Below, piece after piece: positions 1 through 8,352 of a DNA stretch of 36,259 nt. Each line of letters opens with the position of its first letter. Positions within the stretch are counted from its first letter, which is position 1. The notes beneath the pieces were generated by a model. It was not told the origin of the DNA. It did not search any database and saw only the letters and a list, made by a program, of their open reading frames with translations. The stretch spans positions 1 through 36,259 of the forward strand of contig NZ_JANXUQ010000072.1 of the NCBI RefSeq assembly GCF_025356155.1, in the 5' to 3' direction. A program made the position numbers and the translations under genes. The stretch is from Rhodoferax sp. GTDB lineage: Bacteria > Pseudomonadota > Gammaproteobacteria > Burkholderiales > Burkholderiaceae_C.

Positions 1-1754
1 TCAAACTGGAACTTCTGATCCGGTAGCGCATTGGCCAGCGAAGGCTCAACGATCGCGGTGATGACCTTCAGGCTGTTGGGGTTCAGGCTCTCGATGAAGT
101 CCTTGCCGCCCGCATCGGGCTGCGCGTCCAAGAACAGGCGGTCGTACATGCGCACTTCGGCGTTCACGCCGTTGGCCACGCCTACCCAGGTGATGGCGGC
201 TTTGACCTTGACGGTTTCGCTACCGGGGGTGCCGCTCTTGGTGTCGGGTACCACGGTGGCCAGCACTTCGGTGATGGTGCCGTCGGCGTCTTTGGTGCAG
301 CCGGTGCATTCGATCACATAGCCGCCCTTCAGGCGCACCTTGTTGCCGGGGAACAAGCGCTTGTATCCCTTGGGTGGCACTTCTTCAAAATCTTCGCGGT
401 CTATCCATACCTCTTTGCCGATGGTGAAGTGGCGTGGGGGTGGTGGCTCCGCGCCTTCTGCGACGCCTTGTGTCGCTTCATGGTTCTGGTGGGGCAGGGC
501 GGGCTGGGTGCAGGGTTCCAGGTGGCCGGCGCCCATGACTTCGTCCCAGTTGGTCAGCACCAGTTTGACCGGGTTCAGCACGGCCATGCCGCGGTGGGCT
601 TTGGTTTCCAAATCGTCGCGCAGGCATCCTTCCAGTGTGGAGTAGTCAGTCCAGCCACCGGCCTTGCTGGTGCCGGTGCGCTCATGCAGTAGGTGCAGGC
701 TCTCCGGTGTGTAACCACGGCGGCGCAGGCCGACTATGGTGGGCATGCGGGGGTCGTCCCAGCCTTCTACTTTGTGGTCGTACACCAGTTGCGCCAGCTT
801 GCGTTTGCTGGTGATTACGTAGGTGAGGTTGAGCCTTGAAAATTCGTACTGGCGCGGGGGCGGGTTGGCCAGCAGGCCGCCTTCGATCAGGCGCTCTAGC
901 AACCAGTTGTACCAAGGGCGCTGGTCTTCAAACTCCAACGTGCAGATGCTGTGGGTGATCTGCTCCAGCGCGTCCTCAATGGGGTGCGCATAGGCGTACA
1001 TGGGGTAGATGCACCAGGTGTCGCCCGTGTTGTGGTGGGTGGCGCGGCGGATGCGGTAGATGGCAGGGTCGCGCATGTTGATGTTGGGGCTGGCCATGTC
1101 GATCTTGGCGCGCAGCACCATGGATCCATCTTCATGCTTACCATCGCGCATCTCGCGGAAGATTCGCAGGTTCTCGGCCGGGGTGCGATTTCGGTGCGGG
1201 CTGTCGGTGCCGGGCTTGCCAAAGTCGCCGCGATTGATTCTCATCTGCTCCACGGTTTGTTCGTCCACGTAGGCAAAGCCAGCGCCGATAAGGTACTCAG
1301 CGGCCTGGTACATGAAGCCAAAATAATCGCTGGCTTGGTAGGGCTCGGCTGTGGCGCTGCCATTCCAGTCAAAGCCCAACCACTTGATGGTGTCGCGGAT
1401 CGAGTTCACATACTCGATGTCTTCTTTTTCGGGGTTGGTGTCGTCAAAGCGCAGGTGGCACACACCGCTGTAGTCGCGCGCCAGGCCGAAGTTGACGCAG
1501 ATGCTCTTGGCGTGGCCCACGTGCAGGTAGCCATTGGGCTCGGGCGGAAAGCGGGTGCGGATGTTGGCGAGGTCTGGCTGGCCCTTGGCGTGGTGCGCCG
1601 CGTCGCCGGGGCTGCCGGCCCAGCGGCGCTGGGCGTAGGTGCCGTTGTCCAGATCGTTCTGGATGATCTGGCGCAGGAAATTGCTGGGTTTGGCGACGTC
1701 GTTGCCGCCTGGAGCGGCCGGGGTGGGGTTGTGCGTGGGGGTGGGGTTGCTCAT
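1..1754 (-). CDS. glnS: Glutaminyl-tRNA synthetase (3' end beyond window)
   Basis: Class I aminoacyl-tRNA synthetase that charges tRNA-Gln with glutamine in the cytosol. The start at 1754 gives a protein opening MSNPTPTHNP; 584 residues are visible and the stop lies outside the window, so the C-terminal anticodon-binding beta-barrel is nearly but not quite complete. The class I HIGH signature is seen as HVGH at about residues 78-81 within PPEPNGYLHVGHAKS, and the KMSKR-type loop as ITSKRKL near residue 315. The reading frame is open throughout with no frameshift. The start codon lies 10 bases after the stop of the upstream HD-GYP gene, with AGGTGA just before the ATG, so the two are probably co-transcribed and perhaps translationally coupled. 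A proline/glutamate-rich linker of about 25 residues sits before the distal barrel. The assignment is secure from the motifs. Confidence 0.97.
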   Translation of the reverse strand, partial: MSNPTPTHNPTPAAPGGNDVAKPSNFLRQIIQNDLDNGTYAQRRWAGSPGDAAHHAKGQPDLANIRTRFPPEPNGYLHVGHAKSICVNFGLARDYSGVCHLRFDDTNPEKEDIEYVNSIRDTIKWLGFDWNGSATAEPYQASDYFGFMYQAAEYLIGAGFAYVDEQTVEQMRINRGDFGKPGTDSPHRNRTPAENLRIFREMRDGKHEDGSMVLRAKIDMASPNINMRDPAIYRIRRATHHNTGDTWCIYPMYAYAHPIEDALEQITHSICTLEFEDQRPWYNWLLERLIEGGLLANPPPRQYEFSRLNLTYVITSKRKLAQLVYDHKVEGWDDPRMPTIVGLRRRGYTPESLHLLHERTGTSKAGGWTDYSTLEGCLRDDLETKAHRGMAVLNPVKLVLTNWDEVMGAGHLEPCTQPALPHQNHEATQGVAEGAEPPPPRHFTIGKEVWIDREDFEEVPPKGYKRLFPGNKVRLKGGYVIECTGCTKDADGTITEVLATVVPDTKSGTPGSETVKVKAAITWVGVANGVNAEVRMYDRLFLDAQPDAGGKDFIESLNPNSLKVITAIVEPSLANALPDQKFQF

Positions 1755-1764
1755 TCACCTGATT

Positions 1765-3024
1765 TTAGGCGGGCTGAACCTTCAAGTCGGCCCAAATGGG
1801 CGTAAGTTCGGCCTTTTCTGGCTCGCTTAGGCTTTCTGCCAACAGCATGCATTCCCGTTGTAGCTCAAACAGGCGCAAACGCAGTTCGCCCCAAGCCAGG
1901 TCCATCTCAAAATGGTCTTGTGGCGTCAGTTGGTCGGGGGCCAGGCCCCACACGCCCAAGGCGTTCCAGGCCATGCGCAGCCGGGCCAAGCGGTCTTCGG
2001 CCAGCAGCACGATGGCCGCGCGCTCTTTGCTGCCGGTGGGGGATTGCAAGGCCAGTGTGGTCAGGCGGGCTTTTTCCAGCGTGGCGTTGATGTGTTGCAG
2101 GGCGTCAGACGGCACGCGGATGTTGGTGGGGATCTTCTCTTTGGCGTCCCGCGCCATGTTGAACACCACGCTGCTGTAGCGCGACGGAAATTCGCCGGGC
2201 ACAACTCGCAGCGCGAAGCTGGCGCGAAAGAGGGGCGCTGTAGGGGACTGCGAGACACCCATGGTGGTCTCCACCGCAGCCAGTAGCATGCCCAGCGGCG
2301 AGATGTCTTCGCCCTGCAGGCGGGCGGGGTAGCCCGAGCCATTGGCACGCTCGTGGTGTTCGCCCACGGCGCGGCATAGGGTGGCGGGGTAGTCGGTGGT
2401 GGCGTCCAACAGCAATTGGGCGATGCGGGGGTGCACCATCAGGTGCTGGTGGCCCATCAGGTCCAGTGGCTCCTGTCCGTCGAGGTATTGGGGTTGTATG
2501 TAGGCCTCGCCAATGTCATGCAGCAGGCCGCCCAACATGGCCAGGCGGACATCGACCGGCAAACTTTGGGCCTGGGCCATGCCGCCGGCCAGGGCCATGG
2601 CTTGCACGGCGTGCTCTATGGCACCGGGGCGGGTGGCCAGGGCGGTGGTGAGTAGTAGCTGTGCCACGGAATGCAGTGGAATCTGCTTGAGCTGCTTCTC
2701 CAGCACCGTACCCCAGGGGCGCAGGGCGTGGGCCATGCTGTGGTCGCTGTCCAGAAACTTCTTGAGCAGCTCCATCAGGTAGAAGGGGGTGACACCGTCC
2801 TCGGCCATCAGGCAGGCTTCTATGGGATTGAGCAGCTTGCGCTCTAGCAGGCGCTGCTGCAGCGCGGCGGATACGGGCAGGCCCTTGGCCCAGAGTTTGA
2901 GGCCGCGCACATCCACAATGTCTTGCGAGGCGACGATGGAGTAGGTTTCGCTCGCCCGCATGATTGCGGCCAAAAAGTCCGGGTCGGCCTGCGAGTCGCC
3001 GGGAGAGAAATTGACTGCTTGCAT
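1765..3024 (-). CDS. HD-GYP/HDOD-like signalling protein, degenerate
   Basis: A 419-residue cytosolic protein whose middle carries an HD-type metal-dependent phosphohydrolase domain, the family that includes cyclic di-GMP phosphodiesterases. Visible motifs are LLHDIGEAYI (the HD pair), GEHHERANGSGYP (the GYP-type motif) and AVETTMG where active members usually have VADxFDA. The lysine that normally follows HDIG is glutamate, so catalytic activity is uncertain. No receiver, PAS or membrane segment is visible; the N-terminal 150 residues are of unknown function. The start at 3024 (MQAVNFSPG) is preferred over an upstream in-frame ATG at 3192 because AGAGGA lies about 9 bases before it. It is immediately upstream of glnS with a 10-base gap. 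It may bind rather than cleave a nucleotide, which is inference. Confidence 0.8.
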   Translation of the reverse strand: MQAVNFSPGDSQADPDFLAAIMRASETYSIVASQDIVDVRGLKLWAKGLPVSAALQQRLLERKLLNPIEACLMAEDGVTPFYLMELLKKFLDSDHSMAHALRPWGTVLEKQLKQIPLHSVAQLLLTTALATRPGAIEHAVQAMALAGGMAQAQSLPVDVRLAMLGGLLHDIGEAYIQPQYLDGQEPLDLMGHQHLMVHPRIAQLLLDATTDYPATLCRAVGEHHERANGSGYPARLQGEDISPLGMLLAAVETTMGVSQSPTAPLFRASFALRVVPGEFPSRYSSVVFNMARDAKEKIPTNIRVPSDALQHINATLEKARLTTLALQSPTGSKERAAIVLLAEDRLARLRMAWNALGVWGLAPDQLTPQDHFEMDLAWGELRLRLFELQRECMLLAESLSEPEKAELTPIWADLKVQPA

Positions 3025-3179
3025 GGTGTATCGGTCCTCTGAAGAGCCGCTGCGGGCCAACGAACTTGTAAGCGGATGTAGTCCCGCTGGCTGAAGTTTC
3101 GTTTGCCTATCGCTGTTTTTAAAGGCCGTCTGGCGCATTAGGGGCACCGCCCGTCCGGGAGCGGTCATGTTTCTGCCAC

Positions 3180-3213
3180 AAAAAAAGGGCACATCCTTGC
3201 GGATGCGCCCTTT
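3180..3213 (-). terminator. Rho-independent terminator of the livJ-type gene
   Basis: Read on the minus strand, a G+C-rich stem (GGGCGCATCC pairing with GGATGTGCCC, one mismatch) with a 4-base loop is followed by seven T residues. It lies 37 bases downstream of the binding-protein stop codon and upstream of the HD-GYP gene, so it separates the two transcription units. Confidence 0.88.
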
Positions 3214-3249
3214 GGCTCTGGCAACCTAAGTTGCCCATGCGGTGTTTGA

Positions 3250-4389
3250 TTAGCGAATAACGGCCAATTCGGTCAGCTTGCCACCCTTGACGGTCTTCAG
3301 TGTCAAAGCGCCGTTCTTGATGTCGCCTTTTTCGTCAAAGGAGATGGGGCCGGTCACGCCAGCGTAGCCAGAAGTGGCAGCCAAAGCGGGCAGGTACTTG
3401 GCTGGGTCAGCAGAGCCGGCCTTGACCATGGCAGCCACCAGAACGTTCACGGCGTCATACACGTAGGGTGCGTACACTTGAACTTCGGTACCGAACTTGG
3501 TCTTGAAAGCGGCCTTGAACTTGTCCATGCCAGCCTTGCCAGCACCTTCAACACCACCGGCTTCAGCGCAATAGACTTGGTTGTCAGCGATAGCGTCGCC
3601 ACCCAGCTTGACCAATTCTGTGGAGCAGATGCCGTCGCCGCCCATGAACTTGGCATTGATGCCCAAGGATTTCATCTGGCGCAGCATGGGGCCGGCAATG
3701 GCGTCCATACCGCCGAAGAACACGACGTCAGCTTTCTTGCCCTTGATGGTGGTCAAGATGGAATTGAAATCAGTCGCTTTGTCAGTTGTAAATTCTTTTG
3801 CAACCACGGTGCCGCCAGCAGCTTCAACAGCCTTGGCAAACTCTTGTGCTACGCCTTGGCCGTAAGCGGTACGGTCATCGATAACTGCAATGGCTTTGCC
3901 CTTGAGTTCTTTCACAGCGTAGCGGCCCAGTGTGCCACCCAGTTGTGTGTCGTCAGCCACCATACGGAAGGCGGTTTTGAAACCTTGGCGCGTGTATTTG
4001 GGGTTGGTAGCGGAAGGAGACACTTGGGGGATGCCAGCGTCGCTGTAGATTTTGGAAGCGGGGATGGTGGTACCGGAATTCAAGTGACCGATCACACCAG
4101 CAACTTTGGCGTCGGCCAGCTTTTGCGCAACTGCAGTGCCTTGCTTCGGATCAGCAGCGTCATCTTCAGTCATCAGCTTCAGGGTGACCTTTTGGCCGCC
4201 GATCATCACGCCTTTTGCATTGAGTTCTTCAACGGCCATCTTGGCGCCGTTTTCATTGTCCTTACCCAAGTGGGCGATGGCACCGCTGGTTGGGCCAACG
4301 TGGGCGATGGTGACAACGGTTTGCGCCATCGCAACGCCGGAGGCCAGGGCAACAACAGCAGCAGCAACGATTTTCAACTTCAACAGCAT
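3250..4389 (-). CDS. Branched-chain amino acid-type ABC transporter periplasmic binding protein
   Basis: Periplasmic solute-binding protein of the LivJ/LivK (peripla_BP_6) family, which delivers leucine/isoleucine/valine or related amino acids to an ABC importer. The start at 4389 is chosen because GGAGAATTT precedes it and the protein then opens with a typical Sec signal peptide (MLLKLKIVAAA, hydrophobic to about residue 21, cleavage after AMA). The mature chain begins QTVVTIAHVGPTSG and carries the family motifs HLNSGTTIPAS, VSPSATNP and DDRTAYGQG; 379 residues is the normal length. No permease or ATPase genes are adjacent, so it is an orphan receptor that must use a transporter encoded elsewhere. 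It has its own terminator and an upstream inverted repeat, consistent with a single-gene transcript. The exact ligand cannot be read from the sequence. Confidence 0.93.
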   Translation of the reverse strand: MLLKLKIVAAAVVALASGVAMAQTVVTIAHVGPTSGAIAHLGKDNENGAKMAVEELNAKGVMIGGQKVTLKLMTEDDAADPKQGTAVAQKLADAKVAGVIGHLNSGTTIPASKIYSDAGIPQVSPSATNPKYTRQGFKTAFRMVADDTQLGGTLGRYAVKELKGKAIAVIDDRTAYGQGVAQEFAKAVEAAGGTVVAKEFTTDKATDFNSILTTIKGKKADVVFFGGMDAIAGPMLRQMKSLGINAKFMGGDGICSTELVKLGGDAIADNQVYCAEAGGVEGAGKAGMDKFKAAFKTKFGTEVQVYAPYVYDAVNVLVAAMVKAGSADPAKYLPALAATSGYAGVTGPISFDEKGDIKNGALTLKTVKGGKLTELAVIR

Positions 4390-4505
4390 AAATTCTCCAA
4401 TAGTAAGAGGATGTGAACACACAGAGCGTCACTGCCCACACGATAGCGCATCTGAAAGCCTCGCTGCATAGGGATGCTACCAATATTGCGTCTTTATGGA
4501 AATGG

Positions 4506-4520
4506 CTAATGAACCATTAG
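4506..4520. promoter_or_regulatory. Inverted repeat upstream of livJ-type gene, possible operator
   Basis: A perfect 6-bp inverted repeat (CTAATG-AAC-CATTAG) lies about 117 bases upstream of the binding-protein start, in the only A+T-rich part of the 243-base gap. On the minus strand it overlaps a weak sigma-70-like pair (TTGGTG, about 17 bases, then TTACTA). Symmetry and position suggest a regulator site; no known regulator consensus is recognised. Confidence 0.3.
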
Positions 4521-4632
4521 TAATGCTTCTTATGTGGCTGCACCAAGCGCGTACCGATTTACACCACACGCGCACGTTTTACGGGCGTGTATCACCGACA
4601 TGGGGCGAATCGCTAGCGCGCAACGGTGAGTA

Positions 4633-5223
4633 TTAGTCCAGCAGCGTAGCGGCGAAGGCGTTGACCGCACCCACATCGGTGGGCAGTGTGGTGTAGGGCA
4701 GGCCTTCGCGGTCCATTAGCTCCACCATGCCGCGGTCTATGGCGCGGGCCTGCTCTTCATCCTGAAAACGCCCGGTGTGGATGTATTTGCGGTCCCCGCG
4801 TTCGACCAGAATGTTGACGTTGTTGCACTGCTTGTACCAATCCAGAATGTGCGCGCGCGTCTTTGCGATGTCGCAAATGTTGTCCAGGTAGTTCTCGTTG
4901 TAGAACAACACCTGGGGCAGCGAACATTCGGTGATCAAAAACTGCACTTGCCCGTCCAGCAGGCTCAGCATCTGGTACTGGCGCTGGGCGATGAAGTACT
5001 GGTTTTTGAGCACTTCAAAATTCTGCTGCCACACCAGCGACTTGGCAAAGTCGGGTATCACTTCTACCGTTTTTTCGCGCAGTTTCAGGTACAGCACGAT
5101 GGCCGAAGTGATAACCGATTTCTCACACCCCGGGCCGCCTATGACGTTGATCACCTGCGTGGGGTAAAGCCGCATCTTGCTCTCGGGCATGATGTTTGCA
5201 ACAGAGGTGTATTGAATCGCCAT
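4633..5223 (-). CDS. P-loop ATPase/kinase-like protein with an altered Walker A motif
   Basis: A 196-residue soluble protein resembling small AAA-type P-loop ATPases found in phages and bacteria (AAA_28/NadR-kinase-like). The residues near 27-36 read VIGGPGCEKS, so the glycine just before the catalytic lysine of the canonical GxxxxGKS is replaced by glutamate (codon GAG; one base from GGG). Later conserved features look intact: ITECSLP (Walker B-like), NVNILVERGDRKYIHTGRFQDEEQAR (lid-like region with several arginines). The start at 5223 has no clear ribosome-binding site; an in-frame ATG at Met17 (MRLYPTQV) with GAGAG before it is an alternative. It follows the porin gene by 40 bases on the same strand and may be its distal operon partner. 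The substrate is unknown; nucleotide or nucleoside phosphorylation is only a guess from the fold. Confidence 0.7.
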   Translation of the reverse strand: MAIQYTSVANIMPESKMRLYPTQVINVIGGPGCEKSVITSAIVLYLKLREKTVEVIPDFAKSLVWQQNFEVLKNQYFIAQRQYQMLSLLDGQVQFLITECSLPQVLFYNENYLDNICDIAKTRAHILDWYKQCNNVNILVERGDRKYIHTGRFQDEEQARAIDRGMVELMDREGLPYTTLPTDVGAVNAFAATLLD

Positions 5224-5263
5224 GGGGTAGTCTCACAAGTCAATGTTGTTTGAGGGGCGCTTT

Positions 5264-6478
5264 TTAGAAGGATACTTCCAGGCGCACGCCGAGCACGGTG
5301 GCCTCCCGTACAGACTGGTTCGCGCCGGGGTTGGCAAACCATTGCGCGATGGGTTGCACTGCCAGGCCTTGCATGGGTTGGATGCGGTAGCTGAGTTCCC
5401 ATACCGATTCAAACGGAGTGGCTGGCTGGCCCGCAGCGTCTTGCACGGCGCGGTATTTATCGCTGACGATGGCATGGCTGTAGGCTAAACCCAAAACGTC
5501 ATCCGGGCGCGTGCCAAAGGGTGCCTTCAACGCCAGCCCTGTGTTGACGATGGCGCGTAGGGGTGTGGAGTCACCGTCGGTGGCACCGTAGCGCACAAAG
5601 CCAGACAGGCTGCGCCCGGCATCACCCCGCCAAAGTTTGCCTTCTGCCAATGCGTAGGCACCGGTACTGCGCCGCTGCACTGGCATGCCGAGGGCATCTA
5701 CATCGCGCAGGTCGTCAACCCGTGCGCTGTAACCCCAGACGCCAACGGCAAACTTTGTTTCGGAGCTTTGCTCGGGCGTGGCGCCGGGGCGCCAGCCCAT
5801 CTCCACCATGCCCATGGTGCCGTCGTTCGGGCCCCAGACAATGTGGGTTCCCTTGGGCTGGTTTGGGTCGCCTGGGATGCCGTCCAACACTGCTGCCTGG
5901 AGGTAGCTGCGCTGATCGCTTGACACCCACTTGCCGCGCACACCGAAGGCCGGGTTGTTGAAGATGGATGGGCCGCGTGTCAACGACAGGTCGCCCGTCG
6001 CGCCATGGGAGGGGTGGATAAACAGCGATGCTGTCTCCAGCACCTGAAACTCGGAGTCAATCGGGTACAGACCAACCAGCAACGAGTATTGGCCGTCTTG
6101 CCATTCTTTCTGGATCCACGCCTGGAACAGGCGCTCGGTCTCCACCGGAACTTCGATATTGCTGACCCCGGTCAGGCTGCCCACCCGGTCCCGGTTGAAT
6201 TTGTCGCCATGGTCGTGGAGCAGGTTGAAGAAAACGGTGGTTCCGCTCCAACCCCATGCCTTGTCCAGATCTAGCGTGAGTTTCAGGTCCAGGTGCCCCA
6301 TAACCGATCCACCGTGCTGCAATCCGCCGTCCACCAGGTTCGCTAGGTCAATCTTGTAGACACCTTCAAAGGCGACGGCAGCGCTCGGCGCATCGGCCGG
6401 GACTGTTTGCGCGACGGCACCGGCGCACAGGCCCACAGAAGCGCAAAAACTGGCGACTCGCTTGGCGGCGGTTGACAC
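5264..6478 (-). CDS. OprB-family carbohydrate porin
   Basis: Outer-membrane beta-barrel of the carbohydrate-selective OprB family, expected to let sugars or similar small solutes diffuse into the periplasm. Family signatures are the N-terminal VYKIDLANLVDGG and HLDLKLTLDLDKAWGWSG, then FFNLLHDHGDKFN, IDSEFQVLETASLFIHPS and a C-terminus ending VRLEVSF with the terminal phenylalanine needed for outer-membrane assembly. I place the start at the GTG at 6478, one base after the stop of the upstream regulator, with AAGG before it; this gives a 404-residue protein with a clean signal peptide (KRVASFCASVGLCAGAVAQ). A longer in-frame ATG at 6523 would overlap the regulator by 44 bases and spoil the signal peptide. 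Its position right after LytS/LytTR-type genes suggests it may be controlled by, or transcribed with, that system. Confidence 0.85.
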   Translation of the reverse strand: MSTAAKRVASFCASVGLCAGAVAQTVPADAPSAAVAFEGVYKIDLANLVDGGLQHGGSVMGHLDLKLTLDLDKAWGWSGTTVFFNLLHDHGDKFNRDRVGSLTGVSNIEVPVETERLFQAWIQKEWQDGQYSLLVGLYPIDSEFQVLETASLFIHPSHGATGDLSLTRGPSIFNNPAFGVRGKWVSSDQRSYLQAAVLDGIPGDPNQPKGTHIVWGPNDGTMGMVEMGWRPGATPEQSSETKFAVGVWGYSARVDDLRDVDALGMPVQRRSTGAYALAEGKLWRGDAGRSLSGFVRYGATDGDSTPLRAIVNTGLALKAPFGTRPDDVLGLAYSHAIVSDKYRAVQDAAGQPATPFESVWELSYRIQPMQGLAVQPIAQWFANPGANQSVREATVLGVRLEVSF

Positions 6479-6479
6479 G

Positions 6480-7304
6480 CTACATGGCCTTGAACAGGTG
6501 GGCGTACAGGCGGCTGACGACAAACTTTTCTTTGAGCCCGCGCAAGGTCAGGAAGGCCTTGCCGGCCTCATCACGCGTGACTGCTTCAATGGCCAGCGCC
6601 CGCACGATGGTGCCGCGGTGGATCTGCCAGAACACGCGGGTGTCAATTTGTTCCTGTAATTCTTTGAGCGGCGTTCGGATCAGGTATTCACGTTCGGCGG
6701 TCAGCACCCGCACGTATTTGTCGGCGGCCTCGAAACACAAGACATCATCCACCGGCACCATGCGAATGGCATTGCCCACGCTGGCCTGTATGACGGTTAA
6801 AGGAGCTGCGGGGGTGGTAGCCGCTGGTGCGCTGGGGCTCGCCAGCAAACCGCGCAATTGACTGAGGGTTGCTTCAAAATCGATAGCAGACTGTTGAGGT
6901 TTGGCGAGGGCTAGCTGCAGTTTTTCTATAGTCTTCTGCAGGCGTGTGGCCTGCACTGGTTTGAGCAGATAGTCCATTGCCTGGGCCTCAAAGGCTTGTA
7001 CGGCGTACTGGTCGTAGGCGGTCACAAACACCAGTTGTGGGAATGGGCGTGCCTGTGGGCCGTCGGTGGGCCATTGCTCCGCCAATTCAGTGGCAGCTTC
7101 CAGGCCGCTCATGCCGGGCATACGGATGTCAAAGAACAGCACATCGGGTTGTAGCGCAAGTGCCTGGCGCACGGCGGACGCGCCATCCCCGACGGTGGCG
7201 ACGATGTTGAGAGCAGGCCAGGCGCGCGCCAGCTCAATCTGTAGGGCTTGCGCCAGCAGGTGTTCGTCTTCAGCGATCAGGGCGGTGGGAGTGGTGGTAG
7301 TCAT
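6480..7304 (-). CDS. LytTR-family response regulator
   Basis: A 274-residue two-component response regulator of the LytR/AlgR class. The receiver domain (residues 1-125) has the acidic pair at E12/D13, the phosphoacceptor D59 in FFDIRMPG, a conserved T95 in VTAYD and K115 in YLLKPVQ. The C-terminal LytTR DNA-binding domain runs from about 165 to 272 (VDDVLCFEAADKYVRV, FWQIHRGTIVR). The 40-residue linker between the domains (about 125-165) is richer in A+T and contains a sequence related to a dispersed repeat described separately. It lies 4 bases after the sensor kinase gene and 1 base before the porin start, so the three are almost certainly one operon. LytTR proteins bind direct repeats in promoters; its target is not known. 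Confidence 0.95.
   Translation of the reverse strand: MTTTTPTALIAEDEHLLAQALQIELARAWPALNIVATVGDGASAVRQALALQPDVLFFDIRMPGMSGLEAATELAEQWPTDGPQARPFPQLVFVTAYDQYAVQAFEAQAMDYLLKPVQATRLQKTIEKLQLALAKPQQSAIDFEATLSQLRGLLASPSAPAATTPAAPLTVIQASVGNAIRMVPVDDVLCFEAADKYVRVLTAEREYLIRTPLKELQEQIDTRVFWQIHRGTIVRALAIEAVTRDEAGKAFLTLRGLKEKFVVSRLYAHLFKAM
6873..6925 (+). repeat. Probable divergent copy of the ~55-bp dispersed repeat (copy A)
   Basis: This stretch inside the regulator's interdomain linker contains ATCGATAGCA followed after about 20 bases by GCGAGGGCTAGCTGCAG. It resembles the conserved ends ATCGCTATCA and ACGAGGGCTAGAGGC of the better copies at 27684-27738 and 18367-18421, but its middle is about 12 bases shorter. 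The repeat runs antisense to the regulator gene. Weakest of the four copies. Confidence 0.35.
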
Positions 7305-7308
7305 GGGG

Positions 7309-8352
7309 TCAGGCTTGGCGGATTGCGGTCAGTGGCAGGTGCAGCACGGTGGTGGTGCCGCGGCCGGGAATGGAGGTGGTGTGCTCCACGCGGCCCTTGT
7401 CTTCATAGGCGGCGGCCAGGCGTTCGCGTACCTGGGCCAGGCCGAAGCCGTTGGAAGCCAGTGCCGTGCTGTCAAAGCCTACCCCGGTGTCGCTGACCTC
7501 CAGGCTCAGCATGCCACCAGCGCGCCGGGCACGCACGGTGATGGTGCCGCCCTCCACCTTGGGCTCCAGTCCGTGCTTGATGCTGTTTTCGACCAGGGGT
7601 TGCAGCAGCAAAGAGGGCACGCTGACATCGGCCAGGTCGGCGGGCAAATCCAGCACGTAGTGCAGGCGCGGGCCCATGCGCACAGTCATCAGCTCCAGGT
7701 AGTCGCGCAGCCGGTCAAACTCCAGGCTCAAGGCATGGTTGCTGGCGCGCGACGCGCTGAGCGTGGCGCGCAGATAGGCCACCATGCGGTCCAGCATGTC
7801 CTGGGCGCGCTGGGGGTCGATAGCGATCAACACGCGCAGATTGGCCAGCGTGTTGAACAGCATGTGGGGTTCCAGCTGTGTCTCCAGCAGCTTCAGGCGT
7901 GATTCGGTTGCCAGGCGATTGGACTCCTCGATCTTCTGTTCCAGATAAGCGCTCTTGCCCCGGCTGTGAAAGTAGTAGGTAATGGGGATCCCGACCATGC
8001 CGCAAAACACGGCAGACAGCGCCAACTGCTTGCGCGAGGCAGATGCCCACGTGGACACGCCAAACCACCCATCCGCCAAAGACGTACCAACGGCGAAGCC
8101 CAGGGCAATGGCCACCAGTGGAAATACCTTGCCCCACAGGCCTTTGGGCCAGTTCAAAACTGCATTGGGCGCTACCAAATGGCGTCCAAAGTCGACAAAC
8201 GCCCAGGTGCTGCAGCCAATGGCCAGCGAATAGACCAACGGAAATTCGTAGGAACGCTCAGGCCGAAACGCATACTGGATGGCGGCGAGCCCCAGGCAAA
8301 ACGCCAGCGTCTGGACCAGGTTTTGCAGCTTGTCGATCCAGTCGATCTTCAT
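7309..8352 (-). CDS. LytS-like membrane sensor histidine kinase
   Basis: A 347-residue inner-membrane histidine kinase of the His_kinase (LytS/YpdA/AlgZ) class, the usual partner of LytTR regulators. Residues 1-128 hold about four hydrophobic segments without a recognisable ligand domain. A short helix leads to the phosphoacceptor H163 in QLEPHMLFNTLANL, and the ATPase domain shows the N box LLQPLVENSIKHG (N256), the G1 motif DTGVGFD and GFGLAQVRERL. The gene overlaps the upstream 2TM gene by 4 bases (ATGA) and is followed after 4 bases by its regulator. Autophosphorylation in response to an unknown membrane signal and phosphotransfer to the adjacent regulator is the established behaviour of such pairs. 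Confidence 0.95.
   Translation of the reverse strand: MKIDWIDKLQNLVQTLAFCLGLAAIQYAFRPERSYEFPLVYSLAIGCSTWAFVDFGRHLVAPNAVLNWPKGLWGKVFPLVAIALGFAVGTSLADGWFGVSTWASASRKQLALSAVFCGMVGIPITYYFHSRGKSAYLEQKIEESNRLATESRLKLLETQLEPHMLFNTLANLRVLIAIDPQRAQDMLDRMVAYLRATLSASRASNHALSLEFDRLRDYLELMTVRMGPRLHYVLDLPADLADVSVPSLLLQPLVENSIKHGLEPKVEGGTITVRARRAGGMLSLEVSDTGVGFDSTALASNGFGLAQVRERLAAAYEDKGRVEHTTSIPGRGTTTVLHLPLTAIRQA

Noticed and set aside
951-1805. Long plus-strand open frame of 284 codons
   Set aside because: It is antisense to glnS, has no ribosome-binding site or family resemblance, and arises from G+C-rich codon bias in the real gene.
3478-4416. Plus-strand open frame of 312 codons
   Set aside because: It mirrors the LivJ-type gene, whose signal peptide, motifs and terminator are clear; the antisense product resembles nothing.
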